A DNA stretch of 64,000 bases from Methylobacteriaceae bacterium (GCA_020638135.1 JACKJE010000006.1:1-64000), one strand, 5' to 3'; positions 7,916 through 17,088 are shown, numbered from the stretch's first letter. Numbers and translations are program-made. The notes: generated by a model from the letters alone, not told the origin.

Positions 7916-9187
7916 CTACCTGCTCTTCTTGGCGGGCTTGTCTGGATCGGTCACGAGGATCGTCTCCGGCGTCGCGGGGACGGCCGCAGGCGGTTCAGGA
8001 GTCCTGGCGGCATTGTTCATGCCGAGCCAGCGGCCGATCATGTCGCGCGCGCCGGGCGTGGCGGCGGCGAGCGCAACCGGCGCCTGGGCGGGTACTGATT
8101 TCGCGGCCAAAGATTGCTCCGCCTCGGCGGCGGGCTTTGCTGCCTTGGCCGGCTTGGCGGCGGCGAATTTCGTCTCGGCCTTCTTGCCCTTCGGATTGTC
8201 CATCGGGATTTCGACCGGCGCCTGGGCGAGCGCCTCCGGGCGGCTCACCATATCGACATGCGCGAAGGCCGGGTTCTGGCCGCCGTCGGCATATTTCACG
8301 CGGATCGGGCGGACGCCTTTCGAGACGAGTTCTGCGACCTTGGCGGCGTCCTGGTGCTCCTTTTCGGCGACGAGCGACTTGACCTGCGGATCGACGGTCA
8401 GTGTCGGGCAGGCGCCGTTCGGATCGATACGGCCGCCATTGGCGGAAGAGGCGTCGAAGACGTAGCGGCGGCCGCAGACGGCGACCTTCGGCTCCTGCTT
8501 GGTCACTTCGAAATGGTCCGAACCTTCCTTGAGCTGGCGCCAGAAAGGCATGTTCGGATCGAGGCGGTGCTTGGCGAGATTTTCCGCGGTCATGCGGAAC
8601 GGATAGGATTGGAGTTGGATCTCGCGCTGGCCGCCGCCGAAGCCTTCGCGGGCGATGGCGTAGATCTCGGAGATCTGGTTGTCGGTCATCGAGAAGCAGC
8701 CGGCCGACGAGCAGTCGCCGTGCACCATGATCATGCCGCCGGTGCGGCCGAGCGCGCGGTCAAAGGCGTTGGGATAGCCGACGTTGAACGACAGATAATA
8801 GTTGGAATTCGGGTTCATCTGGCTCGGCGCGATCGCGTAGAAGCCTTCGGGCACCTGCCGGTCGCCCTCGCGCACCTTGGGTCCGAGCTGACCCGACCAG
8901 CGGCACATCGGATAGGTCTTCAGCAGCGCGTACTTGCCGTCGGACTTGCGGCGCTTCCAGATCTCGAATTCCGCTTCCTTCTTGTAGGTGCGGATGAGGA
9001 CCGGCTCGTGGGCGTCGGTGCCCTTGCTGGCCATCAGCGCCAGCGTGTCGGAGGGAATCGGCTTCCAGGCGCGTGCGCTCGCCATATTTTGCTGATCGTT
9101 GCAGGCGGAGAGGCTCGCGGCGAGGGCGGCAAGCGCGCCGAAGGCCGCAAGACGCCGGGCTAGCGTGAAATTTGGCCGGACTTTCAT
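7916..9187 (-). CDS. L,D-transpeptidase family (YafK-like) lipoprotein
   Basis: A YkuD-fold protein acting on peptidoglycan. The active-site motif HGDCSSAGC (HGxx...SxGC pattern) has the catalytic cysteine in the form typical of the YafK/DpaA group, which in E. coli includes the enzyme that releases Lpp from peptidoglycan. The start chosen (9187) gives MKVRPNFTLARR, then a hydrophobic stretch and the lipobox LSAC, so a lipid anchor is expected; an in-frame ATG 27 bases upstream is an alternative. The catalytic domain fills the first half. The C-terminal 150 residues are rich in Ala, Pro and Lys and look disordered. Confidence 0.85.
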   Translation of the reverse strand: MKVRPNFTLARRLAAFGALAALAASLSACNDQQNMASARAWKPIPSDTLALMASKGTDAHEPVLIRTYKKEAEFEIWKRRKSDGKYALLKTYPMCRWSGQLGPKVREGDRQVPEGFYAIAPSQMNPNSNYYLSFNVGYPNAFDRALGRTGGMIMVHGDCSSAGCFSMTDNQISEIYAIAREGFGGGQREIQLQSYPFRMTAENLAKHRLDPNMPFWRQLKEGSDHFEVTKQEPKVAVCGRRYVFDASSANGGRIDPNGACPTLTVDPQVKSLVAEKEHQDAAKVAELVSKGVRPIRVKYADGGQNPAFAHVDMVSRPEALAQAPVEIPMDNPKGKKAETKFAAAKPAKAAKPAAEAEQSLAAKSVPAQAPVALAAATPGARDMIGRWLGMNNAARTPEPPAAVPATPETILVTDPDKPAKKSR

Positions 9188-9350
9188 ACGCGCGTCGCGT
9201 CCCCTGTTCGTCATCGTCGGCGTGAGCCGCGGCGGGCTCGTGATCCACGTGGCCCGCAGGTCGATTTAGGTCCGTTATCCCTAAGCGCCCCTTACCATCG
9301 GGGGGTTCAATTTCCGGTCGCGGTTAACGCCGCATTAACGCCGCAAAGCC

Positions 9351-10307
9351 CTACAGGGCTTTACGGCCCATGGCCAGAAACTTCTCGGCCCGGGCCGCAC
9401 GCAATTCGTCGCGCGAAAGACCGCCGAGCGCCGCAAATGCCGCGGCGATCGCGCCCCCTGTCGCCTCGATCGTCGCGCCGGGATCGCGGTGAGCGCCCCC
9501 GACCGGCTCCGAGACGATGGTGTCGATAATGCCGAATCGAAGCAAATCTTGGGCAGTGATCTTCATGTTGGTCGCCGCGTCCTGGGCGCGGCCGGAATCG
9601 CGCCAGAGGATGGAGGCCGAGGCCTCGGGCGAGGCCACGGTGTAGATGGCGTTCTCCAGCATGATTACGCGATTGCAGCTGGCGATCGCCACGGCGCCGC
9701 CGGAGCCGCCTTCGCCGACAACAACGGCCACATTGGGCACGCCCAGCGCCAGCGAAGCGTCCGTCGAGCGGGCGATGGCCTCCGCCTGGCCGCGTTCCTC
9801 GGCGTCGACGCCGGGAAAGGCGCCGGCGGTGTCGACGAGGCAGAGCACCGGCAGGTTGAAGCGGTCGGCAAGCTCCATCAGCCGCACGGCCTTGCGATAG
9901 CCCTCCGGGCGAGCCATGCCGAAATTGTGCTCGAGGCGGGACTTGGTGTCGGTTCCCTTCTCCTGGCCGATCACGCAGACCGGCTCGCCGCGGAACCGGC
10001 CGAAACCGCCGACGATCGCCGCGTCCTCGGAAAACGTCCGGTCGCCGGCGAGCGGGGTGAATTCCGTGATCAGCCCGTTCACGAAATCGAGGAAGCGCGG
10101 GCGCTGCGGATGGCGGGCGACCAGCGTCTTCTGCCAGGGGGTGAGTTCCCGGTAGAGGTCGGCCAGCGCCTTGGCGGCCTTGGTCTCGAGCTTGGTCAGT
10201 TCCTCGCCGATCGAAACCGCGCCGCCGCGGGCGGCGACGGCGCGCAATTCCTCGACCTTGGCTTCGAGTTCGGCGACCGGCTTTTCGAAATCGAGATAGG
10301 AAACCAT
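9351..10307 (-). CDS. accA: Acetyl-CoA carboxylase carboxyltransferase, alpha subunit
   Basis: Alpha half of the carboxyltransferase that moves CO2 from biotin to acetyl-CoA, making malonyl-CoA for fatty acid synthesis. The 318-residue protein has the N-terminal coiled region (LDFEKPVAELEAKVEELR), then the crotonase-like core with GRFRGEPVCVIGQEKG, VDTAGAFPG, and GEGGSGGAVAI. The start at 10307 (MVSYLDFEKPV) matches the usual AccA N-terminus; an upstream in-frame ATG would add eight residues. It lies downstream of xerD on the same strand, an order frequent in Hyphomicrobiales. Confidence 0.95.
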   Translation of the reverse strand: MVSYLDFEKPVAELEAKVEELRAVAARGGAVSIGEELTKLETKAAKALADLYRELTPWQKTLVARHPQRPRFLDFVNGLITEFTPLAGDRTFSEDAAIVGGFGRFRGEPVCVIGQEKGTDTKSRLEHNFGMARPEGYRKAVRLMELADRFNLPVLCLVDTAGAFPGVDAEERGQAEAIARSTDASLALGVPNVAVVVGEGGSGGAVAIASCNRVIMLENAIYTVASPEASASILWRDSGRAQDAATNMKITAQDLLRFGIIDTIVSEPVGGAHRDPGATIEATGGAIAAAFAALGGLSRDELRAARAEKFLAMGRKAL

Positions 10308-10440
10308 GCGGGATCGGGTTGCGGCGCGCACGCCTGAAATCGAGCTCCCGTGGCCTCCCCGCCGGGTGCGGCGCGAAACTGGCTACAGAGCGCTCTCAAG
10401 TCAAGTTCGACGCTCGGCGGAATCGCCATGCAATTCGTCG

Positions 10441-11388
10441 CTATCCCTGATCGTCCCCCAACGGATGCAGGTCGCGCACCATGGCGCGGGTGCGCTCGTC
10501 CAGCACGTGCGTATAGATCTGCGTGGTCGAAATATCAGCGTGGCCAAGCAGTTCCTGCACGATGCGCAGGTCCGCGCCATTTTGCAGCAGGTGGCTGGCG
10601 AAGGCGTGGCGCAAGACGTGCGGGCTGATGCTGGCGGCGCGGATTCCCACTCCCGCGGCGAGGGTCTTGAGGTCGCGCGCGAAGGCCTGGCGGGTCAGAT
10701 GGCCGCTCTCGGCGTCCGAAGGAAAGAGCCATTTCTGGTCGGCGAGCGCGGGCGCGGACAGTTTGAGCGCGTCACGGTAGGCGGCGACCCCTTCGCGCGC
10801 GGCAGGGGTCAAGGGCACGAGGCGGTCGCGGCCGCCCTTGCCGCGCACGGTGAGGAAGGCCTCCTTGGTCCGCGCCGCCGATTTCGGCAGCGCGACAAGT
10901 TCCGAGACGCGCAGCCCCGTAGCGTAGAGCAGCTCCACCAGCGCGTAGAGGCGCGCGGCCCGCATTTTTTGCGTGGGCGAAATGTCCGGGGCGAGCGAGG
11001 CCGCGCGCGCGGATTCGATCAGCGCGTCAACCTGGTCGACGGTCAATATCTTCGGCGCGGACGCCGCGCGGCGCGGGCCTTCGAGAATGGCCGCGGGATC
11101 GTCGGCGCGCAGGTTTTCCGCGACCAGAAACCGGTGCAGCTGGCGAATCGACGAAAGCCGTCGCGCCGACGACGAAGCTTCAAAGCCGCGCTCTTGCAGA
11201 TCGGCGAGGTAGAGGCGGATCGTGGCCGTATCGACATCCGCCGCGCTCGCGCCGCGCTTCTCCAGGAAGCCGGCGTAATCGGCGAGATCGCGACGATAGG
11301 CGTCGATCGTGTTGCGCGCCGCGCCGCGCTCGGCGGCGATCATGTCGAGAAAGAGGTCGATCAGTCCGGCCGATCGCGCGGCGGTCAT
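10441..11388 (-). CDS. xerD: Site-specific tyrosine recombinase XerD
   Basis: Resolves chromosome dimers at dif together with XerC under FtsK control. The 315-residue protein has the SAM-like N-terminal core-binding domain (about residues 5-90) and the catalytic domain with Arg160 (ATGLRVSEL), Lys184 (RGKGGRD), His257 and Arg260 (SPHVLRHAF), His283 (LLGHADIS) and the nucleophile Tyr292 (IYTHV). The start is fixed at 11388, where the ATG overlaps the stop of the small membrane-protein gene by an ATGA junction. Confidence 0.93.
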   Translation of the reverse strand: MTAARSAGLIDLFLDMIAAERGAARNTIDAYRRDLADYAGFLEKRGASAADVDTATIRLYLADLQERGFEASSSARRLSSIRQLHRFLVAENLRADDPAAILEGPRRAASAPKILTVDQVDALIESARAASLAPDISPTQKMRAARLYALVELLYATGLRVSELVALPKSAARTKEAFLTVRGKGGRDRLVPLTPAAREGVAAYRDALKLSAPALADQKWLFPSDAESGHLTRQAFARDLKTLAAGVGIRAASISPHVLRHAFASHLLQNGADLRIVQELLGHADISTTQIYTHVLDERTRAMVRDLHPLGDDQG

Positions 11389-11561
11389 TTTCCGGCGAGC
11401 GCGTTCGGCGGCAGCGTCTTGCTCATTTCGCGCTGTTGTGGCTCCACGAATGTCACAAGCGCCCACATGCCGGCATAGGCAAGGCCGGCCAGAACGCCTA
11501 CGACAAAGAGAAACCGGAACAGACTCGGCACATCGCCCCCTTTCGACAGCGCCCTGAACAT
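11385..11561 (-). CDS. Small single-pass membrane protein upstream of xerD
   Basis: A 58-residue ORF starting ATG at 11561 with one strong membrane segment (residues 14-38: FRFLFVVGVLAGLAYAGMW region) flanked by basic residues on the N side, then a short polar tail ending NALAGK. Its TGA stop overlaps the xerD ATG by four bases, and the other side is 75 bases from the divergent aroKB start. Translational coupling and the clean membrane segment argue that it is real. I do not recognise a named family. A role in anchoring or in division is possible but is only a guess from its neighbour. Confidence 0.68.
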   Translation of the reverse strand: MFRALSKGGDVPSLFRFLFVVGVLAGLAYAGMWALVTFVEPQQREMSKTLPPNALAGK

Positions 11562-11636
11562 AGGATGGCGGACTTCGCACAGGCAACCGGGTCGCTCGAA
11601 TTTCGGCTGGCGCGGGGCCTATGCTACAGACCGCCT

Positions 11637-13367
11637 ATGCAGCAGACGACCACGAGCGCCGCCATGCACGCGCCGCGCGCCCCGCAATCGCGCGAGCAGG
11701 CGCTCGTCGAGGCGCTGGGAACGCGCAGCATCGTTCTGGTCGGCATGATGGGCTGCGGCAAGACTTCGGCCGGGCGGCGGCTCGCCGAGCGGTTCGGGCT
11801 GCCGTTCGTCGATGCAGACCATGAGATCGAGGCCGCGCATCAGATGACGATCGCGGAAATTTTCGCGAAATACGGCGAACCCTATTTCCGCGACGGCGAG
11901 CGGCGCGTGATGGCGCGGCTTCTGGCGAGCGGACCCAATGTGATCGCGACGGGCGGCGGCGCCTTCATGAACGAGCAGACGCGCGCCCGAATTGCGGAAT
12001 CCGGCATTTCGATCTGGCTGCGGGCGGAATTCGATGTGCTGATGAAGCGCGTGCGGCGGCGCCCGACGCGGCCGCTGCTGCAAAATCCCGATCCGGAAGG
12101 CACACTGCGCCGGTTGATGGACGAGCGCTACCCGATCTATGCGAAGGCGGATGTGACGGTGGAGACGCGCGACGCGCACTATGACGCCGTCGTCGAGGAT
12201 GTGATGAGCGCACTCGAAAACTATCTTGCGACTTCTCCGGCCATCGCCCGGCCCGCCCCCGAAATCGTGCGGGTGGAGCTCGGCGCGCGCGGCTACGACA
12301 TCGTGATCGGCGAGGGCGCGATCGCGGAGGCCGGGGCCCGAATCGTTGCGCTCGCGCCCAAGGCCGCCTGCGCCATCGTCACCGACGAGAATGTCGCCAA
12401 GGCGCACCTGCCGACATTGCAGGCGAGCCTCGATGCGGCGGGCGTCCGCCATTCGACGATCGTCGTTCCGCCCGGCGAGAACACCAAGCGCTATCAATGG
12501 TTCGAGCAGGTCTGCGAGGCGATCATCGCCGCCAGGATCGAGCGCGGCGATTTCGTTGTGGCGCTCGGCGGCGGCGTGATCGGCGATCTCGCGGGCTTCG
12601 CGGCGGCCTCGGTTCGGCGCGGCGTGCGTTTCGTGCAGATCCCGACGACCTTGCTGTCGCAGGTCGATTCCTCGGTCGGCGGCAAGACCGGCATCAATTC
12701 CGCGCATGGGAAAAACCTGATCGGCGCCTTCTATCAGCCCTCGCTGGTGCTGGCGGACACGGCTGCGCTGGAGACGCTGCCGGAGCGGGAGTTTCGCGCG
12801 GGCTATGCGGAGGTCGCCAAATACGGGCTGATCGACGCGCCGGATTTCTTCGCCTGGCTCGAGGAGAACTGGCGTGCGGTTTTCGCGGGCGGGCGCGAGC
12901 GCATCGAGGCGATCGCGCGATCCTGCGCGTCGAAGGCCGCCGTCGTGGCGCGCGACGAGACCGAACAGGGCGACCGCGCGCTGCTCAATCTCGGCCATAC
13001 TTTCGGCCATGCGCTGGAGCGGCTGGTGAATTACGACGGCCAGAGGCTGGTGCATGGCGAGGGCGTGGCGATCGGCATGGCCTCAGCCTTCCGCTTTTCG
13101 GCCGCGCGCGGCCTGTGCGCCGGACAGGACGCCGAGCGGGTCGCCGGGCACCTGCGCACCGTCGGCCTGCCGACGCGGATCAGGGATATAGCCGGCTGGG
13201 AGGCCGGACCCGACGCCATTCTGGAGGCCATGTACCAGGACAAGAAGGTGCAGCAGGGCTCGCTGACCTTCATTCTGGCGCGCGGGATCGGGCAGTCCTT
13301 CATCGCCAAAGGCGTCGAGCCCGGCGAGGTGCGGGCCTTCCTGGAAATGGAGCTCGCCGCATCCTGA
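11637..13367 (+). CDS. aroKB: Bifunctional shikimate kinase / 3-dehydroquinate synthase
   Basis: One open frame of 576 residues covers two shikimate-pathway enzymes. Residues 1-195 are AroK: P-loop GMMGCGKT at 36-43, DADHEIE near 59, ATGGGAF at 104-110, and RRRPTRPLL. Residues about 208-576 are AroB: VVPPGENTK, GGGVIGDLAGFAAA, DSSVGGKTGIN, and NLGHTFGHALE with the metal-binding histidines. AroK phosphorylates shikimate; AroB makes 3-dehydroquinate from DAHP. In many relatives the two genes are separate but adjacent. Fusions are known in some bacteria. Given the indels elsewhere in this sequence, a lost stop between the two parts cannot be excluded. Confidence 0.9.
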   Translation: MQQTTTSAAMHAPRAPQSREQALVEALGTRSIVLVGMMGCGKTSAGRRLAERFGLPFVDADHEIEAAHQMTIAEIFAKYGEPYFRDGERRVMARLLASGPNVIATGGGAFMNEQTRARIAESGISIWLRAEFDVLMKRVRRRPTRPLLQNPDPEGTLRRLMDERYPIYAKADVTVETRDAHYDAVVEDVMSALENYLATSPAIARPAPEIVRVELGARGYDIVIGEGAIAEAGARIVALAPKAACAIVTDENVAKAHLPTLQASLDAAGVRHSTIVVPPGENTKRYQWFEQVCEAIIAARIERGDFVVALGGGVIGDLAGFAAASVRRGVRFVQIPTTLLSQVDSSVGGKTGINSAHGKNLIGAFYQPSLVLADTAALETLPEREFRAGYAEVAKYGLIDAPDFFAWLEENWRAVFAGGRERIEAIARSCASKAAVVARDETEQGDRALLNLGHTFGHALERLVNYDGQRLVHGEGVAIGMASAFRFSAARGLCAGQDAERVAGHLRTVGLPTRIRDIAGWEAGPDAILEAMYQDKKVQQGSLTFILARGIGQSFIAKGVEPGEVRAFLEMELAAS

Positions 13368-13457
13368 GGCGGCGTCCTCTCCGATCAATGGCGCGGGCGA
13401 CCGCCTTTTTCTATTCTGTCGACTTGAAGTCGGCCCGGATCGGCGGCCGGCGCAAAC

Positions 13458-14768
13458 GTGGATGAACACATCATGGAAGGGGCGATAGGCGAGCGTCTGT
13501 CGATCAATCCCTGGACGGCGGCGGCTGTCGTGGGGGCATGCATTCTGCTCTCGGCATTCTTCGCGGGCTCGGAAACCGCGCTGACCGCGACTTCCCGCGC
13601 GCGCATGCACGCTCTCGAAAAGAGCGGCGACCGGCGGGCGGCGATCGTCAACCGGTTGCTGGATTCGCGCGACCGGTTCATCGGCGCGATGCTGCTCGGC
13701 AATACGCTGGTGAATATCGCCTCGTCGGCGGTCGCCACCAGCCTGCTGGTCGCGCTGGCCGGGGAAAAGGGCGCGATCTATGCGACCTTCCTGATGACGG
13801 CCCTGCTGCTCATCTTCGCGGAGGTAATGCCGAAAACGCTCGCCATCAATTTCCCGGAGAAGATGGCGCTGACGGTGGCGCGCCCGGTGGCGCTGGCGGT
13901 CGCGGTGTTCGGGCCGATTCTGGTCGCGGTCGAGGCGATCGTCCACGGCGTGCTGAGCGGCGTCGGCATAAGGATCAGCGATGCGCGCATCGTCCCGGGC
14001 GGACATGACGAGCTGAAGAGCACGGTCGACTATCTGCATCAGGAAGGCGGCGTCGGGCGCGCGGACCGCGACATGTTCGGCGGGCTGCTCGATCTCAAGG
14101 AATTGTCGGTCTCCGATGTCATGGTGCACCGGACCAAGATGGTGGCGGTCAATGCCGAGCTTCCGCCGCGCGAACTCGTGCGCGGGGTGCTGGCCTCGCC
14201 CTATACGCGGCTGCCGCTGTGGCGGGGCGAGCCTGAAAACATCATCGGCGTGCTGCACGCCAAGGACCTGCTGCGCGAGCTGGAATCGGTCGGCGATCCC
14301 GACAAGATCAATATCGACGATATCGCGCTCGACGCATGGTTCGTGCCGGAGACGACCTCGCTCGGCGACCAGCTGCAGGCGTTCCGCAAACGCAAGACGC
14401 ATTTCGCCCTGGTCGTGGACGAATATGGGGTCGTGATGGGGCTGGTGACGCTCGAGGATATTCTCGAGGAGATCGTCGGCGACATCAGCGACGAGCACGA
14501 CATAGCGGCGCAGGGCGTGCGCCAGACCGCCGACGGCGGGGTGATCGTTGACGGCGCGGTGCCGATCCGCGACCTCAACCGTATCATGGACTGGCGCCTG
14601 CCGGACGAGGAGGCGACGACGCTTGCTGGTCTCGTGATCCATGAGGCGCGCATGATTCCCGAGCCTGGCCAGACCTTTACCTTCCACGGGTTCCGGTTCG
14701 AAGTTCTACGCAAGACCCGCAACAGGATCACCTCGCTGCGGGTGACGCCGGCTACACGGGTTCAGTGA
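13458..14768 (+). CDS. HlyC/CorC (CNNM-domain) family transporter with CBS pair
   Basis: A 436-residue membrane protein. The N-terminal DUF21/CNNM domain has about four membrane segments between residues 18 and 165 with the motif AFFAGSETALTA and LLIFAEVMPKTLA. Two CBS domains follow (about residues 215-340; SDVMVHRTKM and FALVVDEYGVVMGLVT), then a C-terminal CorC_HlyC domain (DGAVPIRDLNRI). CNNM proteins are tied to Mg2+ efflux or cobalt resistance. It is transcribed with aroKB, 90 bases downstream, and converges on marR, whose stop overlaps its 3' end by seven bases. Confidence 0.9.
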   Translation: MDEHIMEGAIGERLSINPWTAAAVVGACILLSAFFAGSETALTATSRARMHALEKSGDRRAAIVNRLLDSRDRFIGAMLLGNTLVNIASSAVATSLLVALAGEKGAIYATFLMTALLLIFAEVMPKTLAINFPEKMALTVARPVALAVAVFGPILVAVEAIVHGVLSGVGIRISDARIVPGGHDELKSTVDYLHQEGGVGRADRDMFGGLLDLKELSVSDVMVHRTKMVAVNAELPPRELVRGVLASPYTRLPLWRGEPENIIGVLHAKDLLRELESVGDPDKINIDDIALDAWFVPETTSLGDQLQAFRKRKTHFALVVDEYGVVMGLVTLEDILEEIVGDISDEHDIAAQGVRQTADGGVIVDGAVPIRDLNRIMDWRLPDEEATTLAGLVIHEARMIPEPGQTFTFHGFRFEVLRKTRNRITSLRVTPATRVQ

Positions 14769-15223
14769 TCGCCCTTCGCGGCGCGGGCAGAGTCGAGGAA
14801 CTCGCCGAGTATCTCGTCGAGCGCGCGGGCCTGCTTGTCGCTGAGATGGGGCAGATAGTGCGCCGACAGGGCGGCGGCGTGGATCGAGGCCATGCGATCG
14901 CGGATTTCCCGTCCCGAAGCTGTCAATGTCATGTTCCAGCCGCGCCTATCCTCGGCGCAGTCCGTCCGGGCGACCGCGCCCGCCGCGGCCATCTTTTCCA
15001 GAAGACGTGATACCGCGGGTTGCTCGAGGTCGAGCGCGCGCTGCAATTCAAACGGCCGCAGCCCATCCTCGCCAGCGTGCTCCAGCTCTTCGAGCGCGCG
15101 CAGCCACACGAGCGGTGGCAGGCCGGCGGATTTCAGTTCAGATTCAATGCGATCAGCAACAAAGGCGTGGACACGCTCCAAGCGACGCCAGCCGCGTAGC
15201 GCTTTTTTCCCGGGCTCCGCCAT
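14762..15223 (-). CDS. MarR family transcriptional regulator
   Basis: A 153-residue winged-helix regulator. The DNA-binding core spans about residues 40-105: LRPFELQRALDLEQPAVSRLLEKM as recognition region and the wing with DRRGWNMTLTASGREI. N- and C-terminal helices form the dimer interface. It lies directly downstream of the glucan exporter gene, and the 80-base gap between them holds a strong core promoter overlapped by a near-perfect dyad (15242-15276), so autoregulation is likely. The ligand is unknown. The last seven bases overlap the end of the CorC gene on the other strand. Confidence 0.88.
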   Translation of the reverse strand: MAEPGKKALRGWRRLERVHAFVADRIESELKSAGLPPLVWLRALEELEHAGEDGLRPFELQRALDLEQPAVSRLLEKMAAAGAVARTDCAEDRRGWNMTLTASGREIRDRMASIHAAALSAHYLPHLSDKQARALDEILGEFLDSARAAKGDH

Positions 15224-15241
15224 ACCAAATGACCCGATTTG

Positions 15242-15276
15242 GATGCAAACGCATTCATACTATATGCGAATGCATC
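15242..15276. promoter_or_regulatory. Dyad operator candidate for MarR
   Basis: Arms GATGCAAACGCAT (15242-15254) and ATGCGAATGCATC (15264-15276) pair at 11 of 13 positions around a 9-base spacer. The dyad covers the -10 box and most of the promoter spacer of marR, the usual place for a repressor site. A second perfect inverted pair, GCATTC/GAATGC, is nested inside (15251-15273). The site-to-regulator link is inferred from position. Confidence 0.6.
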
Positions 15277-15286
15277 TTATTGTCCA
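15259..15286 (-). promoter_or_regulatory. Predicted sigma-70-type promoter of marR
   Basis: On the minus strand a -35 box TGGACA (15281-15286) and a -10 box TATAGT (15259-15264) are separated by 16 bases. Both boxes match the housekeeping consensus at five of six positions. Transcription would start about 30 bases before the marR ATG. Confidence 0.6.
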
Positions 15287-15303
15287 GCGGGCCGATTTGT
15301 CGA

Positions 15304-17088
15304 TTATGCGCCGGGAGCCGAGGGGGTGGCAGGCTGCGGCGGCGCCATGAACTGGGCGCGGGCGAGCACGGCAAAACGGCCATTGCGCTCGACCAACTCT
15401 TCGAAATTGCCGGATTCGACGATCTGGCCGCCGTCGAACACCAGAATGCGGTCTGCGTTGCGGATCGTCGCCAGGCGATGCGCGATCACGAAGGTGGTCC
15501 GTCCCTGGGTCGCGGCGTCCAGCGCGGCCTGGATCTGGCGTTCGGTCGTGGCGTCCAGCGCGCTGGTCGCCTCGTCGAAAATCATGATCGGCGGGTCCTT
15601 GAGCAGGGCGCGGGCGATCGACAGGCGCTGGCGTTCGCCGCCCGACAGCGACCGGCCGCGCTCGCCGACGCGCGTCGCCAGGCCCTCGGTCTGCCGTCCG
15701 ATGAAATCCCTGGCCTGCGCGCGCTCCAGCGCCACGTCGATTTCCTCCGCGCTCGCCTCGGGCTTGCCGATGCGGAGGTTTTCCTCGATCGAGCGGGCAA
15801 ACAGCATGGGCTCCTGGAAGACCACGCCGATGTTGCGGCGCAGCGCGACGAGTTTGAGGTCGCGAATGTCCATGCCGTCGACCAGAACCCGCCCCTCGGC
15901 GGGATCGAAGACGCGATGCAGCAGGCCGAGCGTGGTCGACTTGCCCGAACCCGTCGCACCGACCAGCGCGACGGTCTCGCCCGGCTGAACGTTGAAGGTC
16001 ACATTGCTGACCGCGTTGCGGACGCCGTCGTAGGAAAAAGTGACGTGCTCGAAGGTCACGCGGCCCTTGAGGCGGCCGGGGTCGGCGGCGTTCGGGCGGT
16101 CGGCGACGCCGGGCTGGGTGTCGAGCACGCCGAAGAAGCTGTTGATGCGGGGCGCGTCGAGAAACAGCACGTTGATGAAGCCGACCATCTGCTCGAGGCG
16201 GCCGATCAGCATGGTCGCGAAATTGATGAAAGTGACGATTTCGCCGACTGTCGCCTGACCCTGTAGATGGAGCCAGGTGCCGACGAGGAAGATCGTGAGG
16301 ATCGAAAGCGTCGCCGAGGCGCGCGTCGCCACGGCGGCGACCGCCCACCAGGACAGGACCGGCATCTGCGCGGCCAGCAGCGCATCGATGATGCGGCGCA
16401 TGGCCGCGGACTCGCTTTCGATCCGGGTAAAACTCTGGATGACCGGCACATTGCCGAGCGCGTCGGAGGCATGTTCGGCGAGATCGGTCGAAAAGCGTTC
16501 GACACGCCCCTGTAACGATTCCGTCCGCCGCAGGACAAACGTGGTTAACAGGCCGAAACCAACGACCAGGACCATGAGGATCGCGGCCAGCCGCCAGTTG
16601 ATGAACAGGGTGAGCGGCAGCAGGACGAACAGGGCGACCGCGGAGGCGCAATTCTCGCGGAAGAACGAGAGCCACAGGCTGAACATGGCCTGCGCGCCGT
16701 CGAGCATGATCTTGAGCAGGCGGCCGGAATGCACGGCGGAGTGAAAGCTCAACGGCAAGTGCAGGACGTGATCGAAATAGGCGCTCATCATGCCGAGGCG
16801 CCGGCGATGGGCGAGCCGATCGGCATGGAGCGCCACGAGAACCGAGCCGCCGATCGAAAACAGGCCGAAACCGACCCAGGCGGCGAGCAGGGGCGCGAGA
16901 TCGAACATTTGCAGCGCGATTTTTTGCGCCTGCGCCGTGGTCAACCGGTCGATGATGCGCCCGAACAAGAGGGGTTCGGCGAATTGCGCGGCAGCGACGG
17001 CGAGGTTGGCGACCGCCAGCAGGATGGCGAGAGCCGCCTCCGGCGCGAGCTGGGCGAGAACCCGTCGGTAGACAGAGAAGAATCGCAT
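15304..17088 (-). CDS. ndvA: NdvA/ChvA-type cyclic beta-glucan ABC exporter
   Basis: A 594-residue fused permease-ATPase. Six membrane segments occupy residues about 15-310, followed by the nucleotide-binding domain: Walker A GATGSGKST near residue 380, the Q-loop, signature LSGGERQRLS near 482, Walker B IMIFDEATSALD and the switch histidine in FVIAHRL. The N-terminal segment LFGRIIDRLTTAQAQ and the line HADRLAHRRRLG are typical of the rhizobial NdvA/ChvA group, which exports cyclic beta-1,2-glucan to the periplasm, where it aids osmotic adaptation and host contact. The matching synthase NdvB/ChvB is not in the window, so the substrate is inferred. marR lies downstream. Confidence 0.87.
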   Translation of the reverse strand: MRFFSVYRRVLAQLAPEAALAILLAVANLAVAAAQFAEPLLFGRIIDRLTTAQAQKIALQMFDLAPLLAAWVGFGLFSIGGSVLVALHADRLAHRRRLGMMSAYFDHVLHLPLSFHSAVHSGRLLKIMLDGAQAMFSLWLSFFRENCASAVALFVLLPLTLFINWRLAAILMVLVVGFGLLTTFVLRRTESLQGRVERFSTDLAEHASDALGNVPVIQSFTRIESESAAMRRIIDALLAAQMPVLSWWAVAAVATRASATLSILTIFLVGTWLHLQGQATVGEIVTFINFATMLIGRLEQMVGFINVLFLDAPRINSFFGVLDTQPGVADRPNAADPGRLKGRVTFEHVTFSYDGVRNAVSNVTFNVQPGETVALVGATGSGKSTTLGLLHRVFDPAEGRVLVDGMDIRDLKLVALRRNIGVVFQEPMLFARSIEENLRIGKPEASAEEIDVALERAQARDFIGRQTEGLATRVGERGRSLSGGERQRLSIARALLKDPPIMIFDEATSALDATTERQIQAALDAATQGRTTFVIAHRLATIRNADRILVFDGGQIVESGNFEELVERNGRFAVLARAQFMAPPQPATPSAPGA

